Part shown: one piece after another, positions 1-13,675 of the stretch | Layout: each line of letters begins with the position of its first letter | Position numbering within the stretch: the first letter of the stretch is position 1 | Assembly (NCBI RefSeq): GCF_014898055.3 | Contig: NW_023601433.1 | Location: 89,847,106-89,911,105, forward strand | Direction: 5' to 3' | Length of the DNA: 64,000 nucleotides | DNA from: Talpa occidentalis | Taxonomy: Eukaryota; Chordata; Mammalia; Eulipotyphla; Talpidae | Made by a program: the position numbers and the translations under genes | The notes under the pieces: generated by a model | The model's database searches: none | Told to the model about the DNA's origin: nothing | Seen by the model: only the letters and a program-made list of their open reading frames with translations

Positions 1-1034
1 TCTTGCAGTCACAGCCCCGCGGCTTGCGTTTCAAGAGCCTGTTGTTGTATTTTCAGATGTAACGGTGCAAACGCCTCGTTGCAGCTCATGTTAGAGCTTG
101 CGAGCTGTTCTATCACAGAAACTCCCCGAGTACAAACCGCACCTGTCTCAGGGAGCACATGACAGCTCCATCCCGCCTCAAGCCACGCGGAAACCCAGGG
201 CTCGGGGGCGGGACCGCGGTGGGGGCAGACCGGGGAGGTGCCCGGGGGGCCGGTGCGCCCGCCTCAGAGGAGAGCCGGGCAGCTCGGCGCGGGGAGGTCT
301 CTGCTGTCAGAGAGAGAGGTTGCATCGCAGCCTTATTTGCACGGCCCCAACGGCAAACACATTAGCTCGCCCTCTCCAGCCCAGGAACACGCGCCCAGCC
401 GCGCCTTCTGTGCAGGCTGGAAGCAGCTCACCAGGCCCCGGGCGAGGGAGGGCGGAGGGCCTCGTCCACAGGAAACGCTGTTCCGCACAGCGGCCCGGGG
501 CAGCGCGGACGTGGGCCTGTCCCCTGGGAGAGGACAGCAAGGCCAGGGTCCCACCCAGGGCGGCAGCGGCTGGGCTTCTCCTGGCCCAGGCACACAGGCG
601 CCCGGCCTCCCTGGCTCTCTGACCACCTCCCCGGGCCGCTCCCCGCCCTCAGCTGCACGCCCAGAGCCTGCCTGCAGGCCCGCCCGCCCGGGCACTGAGC
701 AGGGCCTCCGCCGCCGCCCTCCCCATCGTAGCGTGGCCCATGCCAGCAGGTGCTCCCACCTCGGGCACCCAGGCCCCCCGCCCCATGCCCGTGCCAGGCA
801 GCCCCGTGCCAGCCTGTCCAACGAGCACCCAAAGCCAACACACGTTCTTCTTTAAAGCCCATTTATCGTGTTGAGAAACCTCAGTTGATTTGTCAATCGA
901 GCCTCAATAGCATTCTAGAAAAAGGCTTAGTTTGATGATTCAGACTTTTTCAAGAGTCAGAAATTTGTTAAACGCGCCTTGGCAGTCACTGAGAATTTCT
1001 CCTGGACGTGACCAAAAAAACTTGAACAGCCTCT
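1..1034. other. GC-rich intronic sequence, nothing recognised
   Basis: Mostly GC-rich DNA with overlapping chance open frames on both strands. Only 840-1020 is AT-richer. No domain, repeat family or RNA gene was recognised. Confidence 0.55.
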
Positions 1035-1046
1035 GGCTCGGGTGGG

Positions 1047-1294
1047 TTTTTTTTTTTTTTTTTGGAGGTGGGGTGCAGGCCAGAGGTGTGGGCGGCGAGA
1101 GGATTCACCAGAGACAGAGCGGGGAGCAGAACGGGCGGACTGACTGGGACACACTGCGAGGGGAGCCGCGGGGAGGCAGGAGAGGTCTGCTGGGCATCTC
1201 CCTGGCTGGCTGGGGGTCGAACTCGCACCACAAAGGCCGTGGACAGCATCACAGCCTGCGCTCAACCCCTGGGCCACCAGGGAGGCCCCCCCCC
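1047..1294 (-). mobile_element. tRNA-derived SINE (GGGCCTCCCTGG family), copy 1
   Basis: Inverted copy. On the plus strand it starts with a run of 17 T (the A-tail) and then shows the complement of the SINE body, including GGGGAGCAGAACGGGCGGAC, and ends at CCAGGGAGGCCC. Imperfect target duplications flank it: GGCTCGGGTGGG at 1035-1046 and GGCTCCGGTGGG at 1295-1306. The B-box region reads GGTCGAACTCGC in this orientation, so it is decayed. The family name is not certain. Confidence 0.88.
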
Positions 1295-1306
1295 GGCTCC
1301 GGTGGG

Positions 1307-3174
1307 GACGTCACTTACGGAAGGCCCGGGACTCCCCAGCCCTGACAGCCATCAGGGGGCCCGCCGGCCCCGCCCCGCCAGCCGTGGCCACAGCCCCACT
1401 GGCCGCACCCAGGCGTATCCCCAGGCCTGCTTCTCCGCTCGCGGGCAGCAGAGTGACCACCGGGGAAACAGTGTCTTTGCTCCGCCCGTTACCGCAAAGC
1501 GCTGCACTGGGGACGGACGTGGCGGGAAAGCGTGGCTGCGGCTCTGCGCGCCTCCCCGGCCGTCCCCTCCCTGTGCACGTATCCGTGAGGGTGTCCAGTG
1601 CCACGGGGGGTGTCCACGCACCCCGTAGCTCTGCGAGGGCCACCCAGGCTGCAGAGAGGGGCTGGGGAGCGGCGTCACCCGGCAAGAGATCGCAGCGCCG
1701 TCTCTAGAGGAGGAGCCGCAGCATCGGTCCACCCGCTGCCCACAGGACCATCAGGACCGCGCGAGCCTGACGGCGCGACGCCCCGGGACGGCCGGTCAGC
1801 GTGCGGCTTCCCGCGTGACCGTGACCCCATGGCGGCGCCGCCCAGCAGGAGGGTTCGGCTGTCCAAGTGCGCCCCTCAGTCTTGGAGGGAAACACGCTGG
1901 ATGCAAAGGCCTGGCGCACTGAGACGCCGCTGAGATCTCCACGCTGATTGTCAACTGAAACGCAACGGCCTGGATTTATGGGACGCGTAATGTATTATCA
2001 GAATTAATCTCTCAGGCTGCCACGGGCGGCGCCTCGCAGGCGGCTCCTGGAGATGGAGCTTTACGTGCCCGGCGGCGTGAGCCCGCAGGACAGTCCTCAC
2101 GGCTCCCGGCTCCTCAGCCTCAGCCGAGCAGGAGCCTCTCCGGCCGCCAGGCCGTGTCTCTGGGGGGCATGGCGTGCATCTTAGGGGCCCCCTGAGCCGG
2201 CGGGCACGCCGGCGGGCTCCCAGCTCCAACCCCGGCCTCCTGGTCACCAGGGTCGACCCTGCTTAGGCTCCGCGGCGCGGCCCCGCAGGCCGGATCCTGG
2301 GGAGAGCCGTCAGGGCTGCTGCTTAGGGGCTGTGCCGGGAGCTAAGAGGATACAGGCGCCCCTGCCCCCACTTTCCTGAGGCACCCCGGGTGGCAGGAGC
2401 TGAGGGGCCATCCTGGGCCTGAGGGCCCTGCCCCAGGGGTGTCACAGCCCAGCCCAGGCCAGTGCTCCCGGGCGGAGGAAGCAGCCCGGCCCCGCCTGGG
2501 CCCACAGCGGGCGCGTCTGACCCTCCCGGGCCTGGTGACGTCGGTGGCCACGTCTCCCTCCTCCAGCAGAGCCCGCGTCGGCCCTTCTCCCCGCCAGTGG
2601 GCACCCCGCAGCGGGAACAGGCGTCCCGTGACGGGCACCCAGCTGGCCCCGGCTGAAGGACATGCCCCGGGTTCTCCCTGCTGTGCCGGAGCCAAGAGCG
2701 TGAAAAGCAGAAGTAGGATAAATCCCCTCAGACCAACGGAAAAGCGCACCGGGCGCTCATTTCGGGCGCAGAGGGAGGCGGGTCTGGACAGGGTGGGCTG
2801 CTCCGCGCAGCGGTGACTCCCCCACTGTCACCTGGGGCTCCCCAGGGCCGGGGTTGGCGGGGTCAGGCCAGATGGCGGCTCTGTCTGCCTCTCAAGGCCC
2901 CTGCCATGGGCTGACACGCAGGTCACCAGGCCAGACGCGGCCTTCCTCCAGCGAGAGCCGCCCGGCCACGCGCCACGTGGGGTAAGTCACAGGAGGCCGG
3001 AGCAGCCGGCTGTGAGCAGCGCCCCAGGGGGGACGGGGGAGGCACAGCATGCACCCTGGTGGGAGTGGGGTGAGGACAGCCGCTCGGCTGGGGCCCTGCC
3101 ACACGTGCCCAGCGCCAGCCAGAAGCGGGTGCATGAGCAGCCCTGGGGGGAGGCCAGGGGTGCTGCTCAGTGAT
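1307..3174. other. GC-rich intronic sequence, nothing recognised
   Basis: Very GC- and CpG-rich. All open frames are short and overlap on both strands without any known domain. A short AT-richer patch lies at 1940-2010. Confidence 0.55.
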
Positions 3175-3275
3175 TATGACAGCACCCCCCACACCACGCG
3201 TCTCTCACACACACACCCCATGCGTCTCACACACACCATGCGTCACACACGCCATCACACGCACACACCCTGGAG
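3175..3275. repeat. CA-rich degenerate tandem repeat
   Basis: Alternating ACAC runs broken by repeated CATGCGTCTCAC / CATGCGTCACAC blocks. This is a decayed microsatellite of roughly 20-bp higher-order units. Confidence 0.75.
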
Positions 3276-6200
3276 GCAGATCCAGCCGCTGCCGAGGGCC
3301 GAGGCGGAGGCCCCCGCCCCAGAGTCTGTGCCCGCAGACCCTCCCCGCCTGCAGGGCCGGCCGGGCCCTGGAGTCATGAAGGCTGGGTCAACAGGGGCGC
3401 CGGCTGTGGGTCAGGCTCGGGGCCGGGGCGGGGGGCGCTCCGGAAGGAGGGATGCAGCTCGGGGGCGTCACAGTGGCCCAGGCGCAATTATGTAAACAGC
3501 TGAACTTGAGGCAATGAAAGTTTATTAAAAAGCAAATTAAAGTAAGATGATGGAGAGCAGAGGAGAGGCCCCTGCCGGCGCCCGCCACGTCAGCGTGAAG
3601 GCGGGACCCTGGGCACGTGCCCGCGGCCCCGCCGGCCTGGCCCGGACCCGCGTCGCGGCCGTCACGCACGGCGGCCCATCAGCACGCCCGTCGGTCACCT
3701 GTCGTTTCACCTACTTTATCTACCAATCTCCTGCCGGCTGTCACCGCCTCCTGCGCACCCCCCCCCCCCCCCCCCGTCCCCTGTCTCTGGCTACCTGCCC
3801 CCACGCACCTGCTCCGGCCCACCTGACACCGCGGCTTTCCCGCCCCGTGTTCTGGGAAACTCCCCCAGGAGAGTGGGGCTCGGCCCAGCCTTGCGAGAAG
3901 GTAAAGAGCCAGTCTCCCCGGGGCGGCGGGGGAGCTGCAAACAGCCTGTCATCAGCTGGCGCTGGGGCCGAGCCAGCGTTACTGTGGAGACGCTGCAGCC
4001 AGCCCCAGTGTCTCCCCGCAAGTGACAAGTGCCTTGCTTTCTCCTCGCAAAACATTTCCAAATCTGGCATGTCTCACACACACGCACACACACGTGTATG
4101 AAGCATTCACGCAAGTGAACATTTGAAGAGGCAATAACGAACAGCCCAAGGTCACGGCTCCCGTGCACCAAGTCAGTGTCTCTGACGCCCCCGCGAGCTC
4201 GCCCCCACCCCAGCCTCCCCCACTCGTGGCTTCGCCTCCTGGCGGTGGTCAGTTACCTGGTGATCGCGCATGTCCACTGTCCACGCGGGGTGCTGTCCGC
4301 TTGGTGCATGTTTTTATATCTGCATAAATGTCCTCTTCGGCAACTCTCACGCACCATCGACACCCCGCATGGGAGCCTGCCCACACGCTGTGCTGACGGT
4401 GACCGAGTCGCCTCGCGAGTGCTGGGGCTCCCCGAGGGAGGTCGCCCAACCGCGCGCCCCCTGTCCTCGCCACGGCAGTCGCCCGCGTCCTGGTGGGGCT
4501 CTGGCCAGTGCCGCCGTGAGGATCCGGCTACGCCTCCCGCTGGGCGGGGGGAGAGGTCTGCGGGTCCTCGCAGCAGGACCGTCGGCCAGAGCGCCCCCCG
4601 CCTCGGGGTCCCCGCCAAGTCCCACGACTTCCCAGAGAGCCGGCCCCGGCTTTGCCGGGCAGTGCGGAGGGCGGCCCTGGGTCCGGTCTGGGTGACCCAC
4701 GTTGTCCTGCCGGCCGCTGTTTTCGCTGGTTCCCCTGTTTCCTGCTGGCGCGTCTCGCTGTGCTTTCGCCCCCTCGCGTCTTCCAGGACGTCTGCTCGGA
4801 TGCCCCCATTTTTCCGTCTGGTTGTGCTTTACCTTCTTGAACCCCGGGCACCCTTCACACATCGCAGACCCTCGTTCTCGCGGGCCTGAGTGTCACAAAC
4901 ACCTGCCCCAAAGGCTTTTTAATCCTAAAAAAGTACTTATTTTAGCAATGGAGTCGACGTGTCCGCTTTCCCTTGCGCTCCTGCTCCAGCGTCTTGTTGA
5001 AGGGACTCCTCCCGCCCCGAGTGCACAGACGCGCCGCGGTTTCTTTTCCCGCTGAACACCCGCGGGGTCCAGAGCGGAGGCCTCCTTCCCGCGCGGACAC
5101 TCGGTGTCCCGGTGCTGTGTGCGCGGATCCCGCCCCGGCTCGCGGGCTGCGGCTGCAGCTTCCTCAGGGCAAGGCCGTGAGCGCGGGGCTTAGCGGGCGC
5201 CTCTGTCCACGGCGGTCCCCGGCCCGCCGGCTCCCCGCGTGCTTCACGACCACCCGCGCCCTCTTCCTAGCATCTCACTGCCCTGGGCCTTCTGAGCGTC
5301 ACAGACATTTGAAAATCAAGCCGTCAAGCTCCTCGAAGGCTACCTCGGCGGGGGTTGTCACTGGGATGGCGCTGACCCCGCAGCTCTGGGGACGTGACCT
5401 TCCCCGCCCCCGCCCGCCTTCCCACCCCGCGCCCGCCTCTCAGCCCTGGGCCGCGACCGCGCTTCCGGATGGAGCCTTTTTCCCAGTGACTGGAACTTCA
5501 TAACCAGGAGGCGCCTGGGGATGTTCTGGTTATTCTTTCTCCACCGCACGGAGCGCCCTTAGGTCTGGGGGCTTGGCTCTTCCTCGATTGTGAAAATAAC
5601 TCTGAGAAGAATCCTGACGCGTTTTGTGGGATCCTCAGTCCCAGGGACGGCAACGGTCCTTCCACTGGCTCGTCCTTCTCCGAGGCGAAGCTCTGCCTCC
5701 CGGCGCCCTCGGCCGCGGCATCTCCCTCCCCCTCCACCCCGGGTGTCCGCGAGCGTCTCATGGGCCTTGGGCCCCGGCGCCCCGCCGCAGGGTCCGGTCT
5801 GTGCCTCGTGACGGCTCCTGCTTTGCGCTGCCTCGGCCCTGAGTTCAGAAGCTCAGTGCTCGCGCTCGCGTATCTTGTCTCCATTTTTATTTCCTTAGCC
5901 CTTGACTTATTAGATTCATATTCATTTTTTTTTTTTTTTTGAAGTCCTGAGCATCTCACACCCCAGAGAAGCGTCTTTCTTGCTCCCGGTTTATGTTTCC
6001 TCCACTGCCCGTCCCCCACCTTCCAGCTCCCTCCCGCCCGTCTCTCCCCCGGAGGGCGGCCGTTCTGTCTCCACCTGCTGCGTGTCCAGGGTGGACGCTC
6101 TGCCCGGCCCAGCCTCCGTCTGCACGGGCGTGACACGCGGGTGTCCATCCACACGCCTGATTTCACCGAGAGCACGTCCACGCCTGTGTTTCCAGACGCT

Positions 6201-6555
6201 GGGAATCCCGGCGGGAGGACGAGACTCAGCCGGGCCCTGTCTTGCCGTGCGTCCCCCGGCTGTGGGTGTGGGTGGGTGAGGGGTGTGGGGGTGCAGGGGT
6301 GACTGGGAGGAGTGGAGAATGGGGAGGGTGACAGCTGCGTTTCTCCCACCGCTGGTCACCGAGGCTTCCGCGCCCGCCCGCCCGTCAGAGGCCCCACGCC
6401 TTGCTGCTGACGGGAGGCTCCCTGGTGGTCTTCACCCCTTCCCTGATCAGTCACCTGCCCGGAGGGTGAAGGGAAGGAGTGGGGGGGACCCTCCACGCAC
6501 GGGCTCAGGGGAGGAGGGAGGCACCGCCAGGCCCGAGCTTGTCCCCTGCGTCTGG
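3276..6555. other. Intronic sequence, nothing coding recognised
   Basis: GC-rich with moderate AT patches at 3480-3550, 4070-4140 (containing a short CA run) and 5870-5945 (ending in 14 T). Those patches could be old repeat remnants, but I could not name one. The open frames here lack domains. Confidence 0.5.
3758..3775. repeat. Poly-C homopolymer (18 C)
   Basis: An uninterrupted run of 18 C between GCGCA and GTCCC. Length in the source assembly may be uncertain because homopolymers of this size are error-prone. Confidence 0.8.
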
Positions 6556-6568
6556 CTGTTTGCGAGGA

Positions 6569-6828
6569 TTTTTTTTTTTTATTGTCTATACAAGAGCTGG
6601 GGCACAGGCCAGAGGCGCGGGGGGTGAGAGGATCCACCAGAGCCAGAGCGGGGAGCAGAACAGGCAGAAGGACCGAAGGACACTGCTGAGGGGAGCAGCG
6701 GGCGCGACAGGAGGGGTCTGCCACGCCATGTGGGTAGCTCCCAGGCCGGCCAGGATCGAACCGGCGCTGCAGAGGCTGCGGACAGCTCCATAGCGCTGTG
6801 CTCAACCCGCTGCTCCACCGGGGAGGCC
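6569..6828 (-). mobile_element. tRNA-derived SINE, copy 2
   Basis: Inverted copy: T-rich tail at 6569-6580, then TATACAAGAGCTGGGGCACA and the complement of the body, ending at CCGGGGAGGCCT. The flanking duplications are CTGTTTGCGAGG at 6556-6567 and CTGTTTGTGAGG at 6829-6840, differing at one base. They show a standard L1-mediated insertion with clear ends. Confidence 0.92.
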
Positions 6829-6840
6829 TCTGTTTGTGAG

Positions 6841-8911
6841 GTTTTTATCTTACACCCTCTGGCTGAGTGCATCTCCGCCTTGCTGTGGCCTCCTGGCCCT
6901 GCTCCTAGTGGGGCTGACCGGCGACAAAGCCCGGGGGCTGTCTCTGCTCCGGCACAGGGTGGGCCAGGGAGTCACTCCACTTCATGAACACAGCCCCTCG
7001 CGCCCCCACGCCGGGCCAGGGCAGGGAGCAGGGCAGGAGCAGGGCGGCTGAGCGGCCAGCACTGCTGTTGAGAGCCGAGGATGGCGGCACTGCCTGGCCG
7101 GGCTGTGCCCGGGGCAGAGGCCAAGCGTGAGGTCTGGGGGTGGTGCCCGCTGGGGCTGGGAGCACTGGCGGACGAGCTTCCCGGCCTGACAAGCGCGAGG
7201 GAAGAGGATCTTCCTGAACCCTCCCCCTCCCTCCCTCCGGGCTCCCGCCAACCACCCGCCAGCAGCCAGAGCTGGGTGAGCAGGTGCCTGGGAAACGTGG
7301 GCTTGGGGTGGACCCCTGTGAGCCCTGCCATGCAGGGTGGGGCACCCGGCACCCCCACCCTCTGCAGGCGGGACTTGCCGTGCGGGTTCAAGAGTGGGGC
7401 GGAGGCCCTGGCTCGGCGGGAAGAGCCCCCGAGGAAACAGCCGCGCCTGGGCCAGAGGAGGGCGGGAGGCCCAGCTGCAGCCGATGTGCTGAGCCGGTTG
7501 TGGAAACCCCTGCCTTGCGCCAGCAGGCCCCTCCCCGGCCCGCGTTCGTCGATCTGCTGTTACTCCTGCGCTTCTTTAAAAGATCAATTTCCTTCCACAC
7601 CGTCAGGCCCGGGGCGGCCATCGCACACGGGATGTGCTGAGTCCACGTCTTCCTGGGCCATTAAAGAAACGTCTCCTAAGCAGTCTGACCGCGCGAAGCG
7701 GCTTGTGCTAACACCGGCCTCTTTCAGAGCGAATTGACCTCGAGCCGTGGGCTTGTGTTTCCCGATGCCGGACACGCGTCCAGGCTGGCTGTTCCCTGGA
7801 CGGCTGCCCGGAGCCGCAGCCTGCCGGGTCCCTGCAGAAGCCCCGGGGGAGGGGGATTCTGGAGAGTTCTGTGTCTGAGAGCAGGGGCTGCTGACGAGAG
7901 CCCTGCTGACGAGAGCGGGCGATGCAGGGACGCCAGGGGACCCGTCCTCTGCCCCTGCCAAGCCCCGGCTCCCGGCTCGGCGACTCTCCAGCCTCACGCG
8001 TCCAGCGCACCCTGCATTTAACTTCTCTTAAACAAGCCAGACGGGGACGGGGCCTGCCACGAGGGGTGTCCTGGGACACACCGGCACCGCTGACCTGAGA
8101 AGGAAGCGCGGAGATTCTATTCCCGCCCCGGCGGGTTCAGAGTCTGCATCTGTCAAGAGCACTGAGCCGAAGGTCACTCTCCGGCCGCCGTATGATTGCC
8201 TCACAAGCTCAGAGTCTTCTGCAAAGCAGCTACCAAACCACAGGGTCTCTGCTGAGCCCCACCAACCCCAGAGCCACGCTTTCCTCTCATCGACTATTAT
8301 TTCACCGGGCTCTGCGCTGCGAGTCTCCTCTCCGCAGGCCTGTGCACGTGGCAATCACGTCTTCCTCACTGGCGGCCTCGCTCCGACTGCAGACGGGGCG
8401 CGGGGCTCGCAGCGAGTCCTGAGCACTTAGCGTGTGAGACCATGGGACGCCAGTGCGGGGCCGCACCGCACACGCCAGTGGTTTGTGGCTCACTCCTGGC
8501 TTCCGAGATGGCTCTGAGGCGGGGGGAGCCCACCCCGGGAGTGTGTGCCGCCCCGGCCCCTCCTGCAGCCTCAGCTAATGCCAGATATTTGGCTCCAGCC
8601 TCACGCTTGGATCTGATGACCAGACGTCCTGCAGTGGACACCGCCTGTGGGGACAGGACAGAGCGCGGCAGGGCTGAGGCGTTGCGAAACAGGCTCTGTG
8701 GGGAAGGGGCGGGAGGGAGAGCGTTGAGAAAATGGAAGAAAGAGCTGAAGCCTGCGGGTGCTTCAGAGGTTCCCCTGAAGGAAAACACTTTCCAGAGGAA
8801 AAGGGCATCCTCAGGTGTCCAAGGAATGACAGCGCCTCACTGCTGTCTGCGCATCATGCTCGGACAGGAGTCGTGCAAGACAACCAGCCCACCTGGGGAT
8901 TCTTCTCGAAG
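6841..8911. other. GC-rich intronic sequence, nothing recognised
   Basis: No repeat family, RNA gene or protein domain recognised. Chance open frames of up to about 220 codons are present on both strands. Confidence 0.55.
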
Positions 8912-9112
8912 ATGCGCATGCGTGCACACACATGCACCTGCGTGCAACACATGCACACACACGCACACTTGCACGCACACACAACCACCCCCACATATGC
9001 AGGCACATATGCACATGTGACACACACCCACACGCGCATACACATACCCCAGAGGCACACGTGCTTGCACACCTGCACCTCTGCACTCCTGCACACACAC
9101 ACACACACAGCT
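8912..9112. repeat. CA/CG purine-pyrimidine alternating tract
   Basis: About 200 bp of degenerate ACAC with many GCAC and ATGC interruptions, ending in (CA)9. Almost every step alternates purine and pyrimidine, the composition that favours left-handed DNA. Confidence 0.8.
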
Positions 9113-11211
9113 GAGCTCTTACACCACCTTACTGATCACCAGTACGACAAAATTTGGTTCCCAGAATGGCAGGCAGCCCCGGAGCCGTGGCTTCACTCCG
9201 GGGGTGGCAATCACTTGGGGCAAAGAGCGCCACGCGGCTGCAGTTCCTGCCAGGATTTGGACAGGCACCTCCTGTGGTGGCCACTCGCCCGGCCCCTCCA
9301 CCCTGGCAGCCTTCAGCGGCCACGGGGCCCTGCCAGTCTGACCGACACACAAGGCCGCCCCGTGCTGCTCACCCTGTGGACACAGACCGTCTGCCCGGGT
9401 CACCATCTCAGAGAAAGGCCCGAGGCTGCCTGGCCAGCCTTGTCAGGGCTTTGCGGAGCAGAGGACAGACTGGCCACGCGCTGGTTCCTGGTATTTGGGA
9501 GCTGGATTAGTGTCAAAATGACTTCATTAAAAAAGATGCACAGGTTTATTATTTTCTCATTATGAAAATTCAGGCGAAAGACTAACCGCATCGCCCGAGC
9601 TGGGGGCACCTCCAGCTGTTTCCATGCACAGATCCGCCACAACGGAGGCAGCGCGGGTGGTGCCCGTGCTCCGGGCCCATCAGCCAGGCCTGCGCCCGCG
9701 GAGCGCCCACCGGCCACTGCTCCAATTGCGCAACAGGCCGTGACCACAGTTTCCGGGCGTGGACTGCACCATCACGCCTTTGCTACACATGTCCGGCAGC
9801 AGCAGCACCCCAACACTCCCAAGGCGTCTGCTTCTGGATGTGCAAAGGCGTGGACCCTCCGCCGCTGCCCGGAGACGGCCTGGCTGTGCTCCCGCCTCTG
9901 GGAGGGCCGAGGAGCCCCAGGAGGGCCCGTGGCATCCACATGCAGTGCTTGGGGATGTCCCTGGGGCACAGAAAGCAGCTTCCAGACAAAGCTGGCTGCG
10001 GGAACCCCTCTGCAGAGCTGAAGCTTCGCAAGGTTGGGGTCTGAGCCCTGGGCCCAGAAATTAACACGCGCTTGGCCAACAAAAGGAACGGCGGGAAGGA
10101 TAGAACTGCCGAGGCCAGCGCTCCGGCCCCCACCTGCAACACGCGCCGCCACACCAGCCGGTGACCCAAGGAGGGGGGCAGGGAGCAAAGTCTGCTCTCC
10201 AGAGGCCGGGGGCGGGCTCGGGCAGCCCCTCAGCCCCGGTGAGCCCCGCCGCACGGAGCCCCAGCCCAGGTTCAGCAGCTGAGAGTCCGCCGGGCCACCT
10301 CCCCGGCTGCCGTGCACCGTCTCCAGTCGAAATTGAAAGGGAATTCCCAGCACCGGCTGACAACCCACAAGACTGAATGGAGCAAAAGAAAAATCTTTTC
10401 TTAAACCGACTCAAGCCTTAACCAAAAGGAAAAGGCGGTAGGAAGGGAGGGAGCAAGCATGGGGGGGCGGGGGGGAGGCGGGGAGCATTGGGGCGAGCGC
10501 AGACGCCCCCCCCATGGGCGGGACCAGAGGGCTCACCTCTGTCCTCTCGGAAACGCACAAACAGCGCAGCAGGCCCTGTCCTCTGCCTCCAGGCCGGCTC
10601 CCGAGCTCCGTAGCGGTGCTGGTGCCCGCACCACCTCACCCGGCGCCACCAGTCACACCCGTCTGCACTAGAGCAAACCAGCCAGGGGGAGCCGGCCCCG
10701 CCTGCAGCCTCCACCCCCGACCCCCCAAGGGGCACCGCGCCTCTCCGCAGTGTGACCCCACGCGAGACCCTCGGCCACTCGGCTCCGCATTCACAAGCTC
10801 CCCTGGGAGGGCTGGGCGCTCCCCTGCTCCGGGGGAACCGCCACGGCCGCCTTGCGGCTGGTGCCCGACACCGAAGCCGTGTGCCGGGAAGAGCCTCTGG
10901 GAAGAGCCTCCGGGCGGCCGCCCCTCCTTCCCAACCACTGTCACCGTCTCGGCCGGCGGTCACTCAGCCGTCTGGTCCGTGAAGGGCCCTGCTGGACACT
11001 CAGCACCCCAGGCCTGCTGGACGCACCCCCAGGCGCGGCATCAGCCCCCGGATCTAATGAGACGACCTTCCCCGCCAAACAGCCAGGCCAGAAAGGGCAG
11101 CCGGGCCTCGCCCTGGCAAGGAAACCGCTTGTGAGGCCCGCACGGCTGGCCCTGGGCAGCGCGGCTCCCGGGGCGAGACAGGTCCCTGCACGCAGCCCGC
11201 GGCCACGGGAC
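9113..11211. other. Intronic sequence 3' of exon 2, nothing coding recognised
   Basis: GC-rich except for an AT-rich patch at 9500-9570. Contains a G-run cluster at 10459-10494. No known repeat seen. Confidence 0.5.
10459..10494 (+). repeat. G-run cluster, potential G-quadruplex
   Basis: Five or more runs of three to seven G separated by one to five bases (GGGGGGG C GGGGGGG A GG C GGGG), meeting the usual four-run quadruplex rule on the plus strand. That strand is the non-transcribed-template side for unknown plus-strand transcripts and antisense to TMEM132D. Confidence 0.6.
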
Positions 11212-12136
<925 letters not shown>

Positions 12137-13386
12137 ACTCGAGGAACACCCCACTCGGGCGTCTGCGTCCCCTTGGGAACCGACACCCGCCTTCCTGCCG
12201 CCCCAACTTTCTGACCCACGCACTGCGGCCTCGGCACGCTCGCCACTCGGGCAGGGAGGCCAGCGCCTTCCCAGGCCCTTGGGACACTTGCGCGCATGGG
12301 AGTTCAGACGCGGGCAGCCGGGGCTCTCCGGTGACACCTCGTGCCCACGGCTGGCTCTCCTCCTGCTACCAGGAGACCCCCACGGGCAGACAGAGGCCGA
12401 GAACACGCAGCCCCAGACGGGAGCTGCCGCCACAACGCGGCCAGACAGGCGAGCACTCCGGGAGCCCAGGGCCCTCACGCTCCCCCTCCAGGGGCACAGC
12501 AGCCACTGGGCAGCGCGAGGGACAGAGATGAAGGGATGTCCCAGGCTGCACGAGGACAGACACGGGGGACAGGGGACCCTGGTGGACTCGCCTGGAGAGT
12601 CCTGCAGAGCCCAGAGGCCACGATGTGGCCCAGGCCCCGAGCCAGTCTCGGCCGATGTCCCCAGAGCCAGGCTCGGGCGCCCTCCCTCCCAAGGCTCCCC
12701 ATCCGCGAGGCACCCCCTCCTCCTGGTTGCACTTCCCTCCCTGGGGAAAGATCCAAAACGTTATTTTTACAGCGTGCTCCTGTTCTGTAAGAAAAACACA
12801 GCCAGTTACATAACTCAGGAGCCAACGTAGGGTTTGAGAAGCGGCACCGCTGGCTCTGGGGGGCTGGTTTCCAGGCAAGGCCCCGCCTGGCACAGGGCCC
12901 CTCACCGGAGGTCACTGCACAGTGACCGCAGCTCCAGCCCGGCCCTGCCATCCCGCGCGGGCAGAGAGCGGGGCCTGTGCGGGCTGCCGCGTCGGCGTGC
13001 GGCTGAGCCAGCCCTGGGCCTCGGTGACCCGGGGCTCTGGGACCAGGACCTGCCAGATCCCGGTGCAGCCCCGACACTCGGGAGAGGCTCGGCCACGCCT
13101 CGACAGAGCCAGCCCGACACGGCGGCCCGAGCGCACGCAGGAGAGCTCCCCGCGCCACAGCGCGGACGGGCCAGCGGGCAGGGCCGTGACGTCTCGCCCA
13201 GTGCGGTGCCGCGGAAGCTGCCCGTGGGGCGGCCGCCCTGACCCGCCCATGTGGCGGCTTCAGGTGGTGCCGCCCGGTAAGGAGCAGCTTCAGCTTCTCC
13301 CTCGAAACTCGGACGGCACAGCCATGACGTCACTCCTTACTCATGCCGGATTATGCTGTTTCCATTTCTAAAGATCTAGTCTGTAA
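12137..13386. other. GC-rich sequence upstream of exon 2, nothing recognised
   Basis: High GC and CpG. An AT-richer patch at 12740-12830 is unassigned. A 507-codon plus-strand open frame (11307-12830) enters this stretch, but it is only the antisense of exon 2 running on by chance. Confidence 0.5.
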
Positions 13387-13402
13387 AATTTAAAGTTGCA
13401 CA

Positions 13403-13659
13403 GGGGCCTCCCTGGGGGCGCAGGAGGTTGAGCACAGCCTGTGAAGCCACCGGCAGCCTCGGCAGCACGAGGTCGATCCCCGGCCCGGGAGCTGCCCACA
13501 CGGCGCAGCCGACTCTCCTGACTCCCCGCGGCTCCCCTCAGCGGTGTCTGCGGTCGATCTGCCTGTTCTGCTCCCCGCTGTCTCTGGGGAATCCTCTCGC
13601 CCCCACACCTCTGTCTGGCCTTTACCCCAGCTCTTGTGTGCATAAAGAAATCTTTAAAA
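13403..13659 (+). mobile_element. tRNA-derived SINE, copy 3
   Basis: Direct copy from GGGGCCTCCCTGG through a B-box-like GGTCGATCC to CATAAAGAAATCTTTAAAAA. Imperfect duplications flank it: AAATTTAAAGTTGCACA-like at 13386-13402 and AAATGTAAAGTCACATA-like at 13659-13675. Confidence 0.9.
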
Positions 13660-13675
13660 AATGTAAAGTCACATA

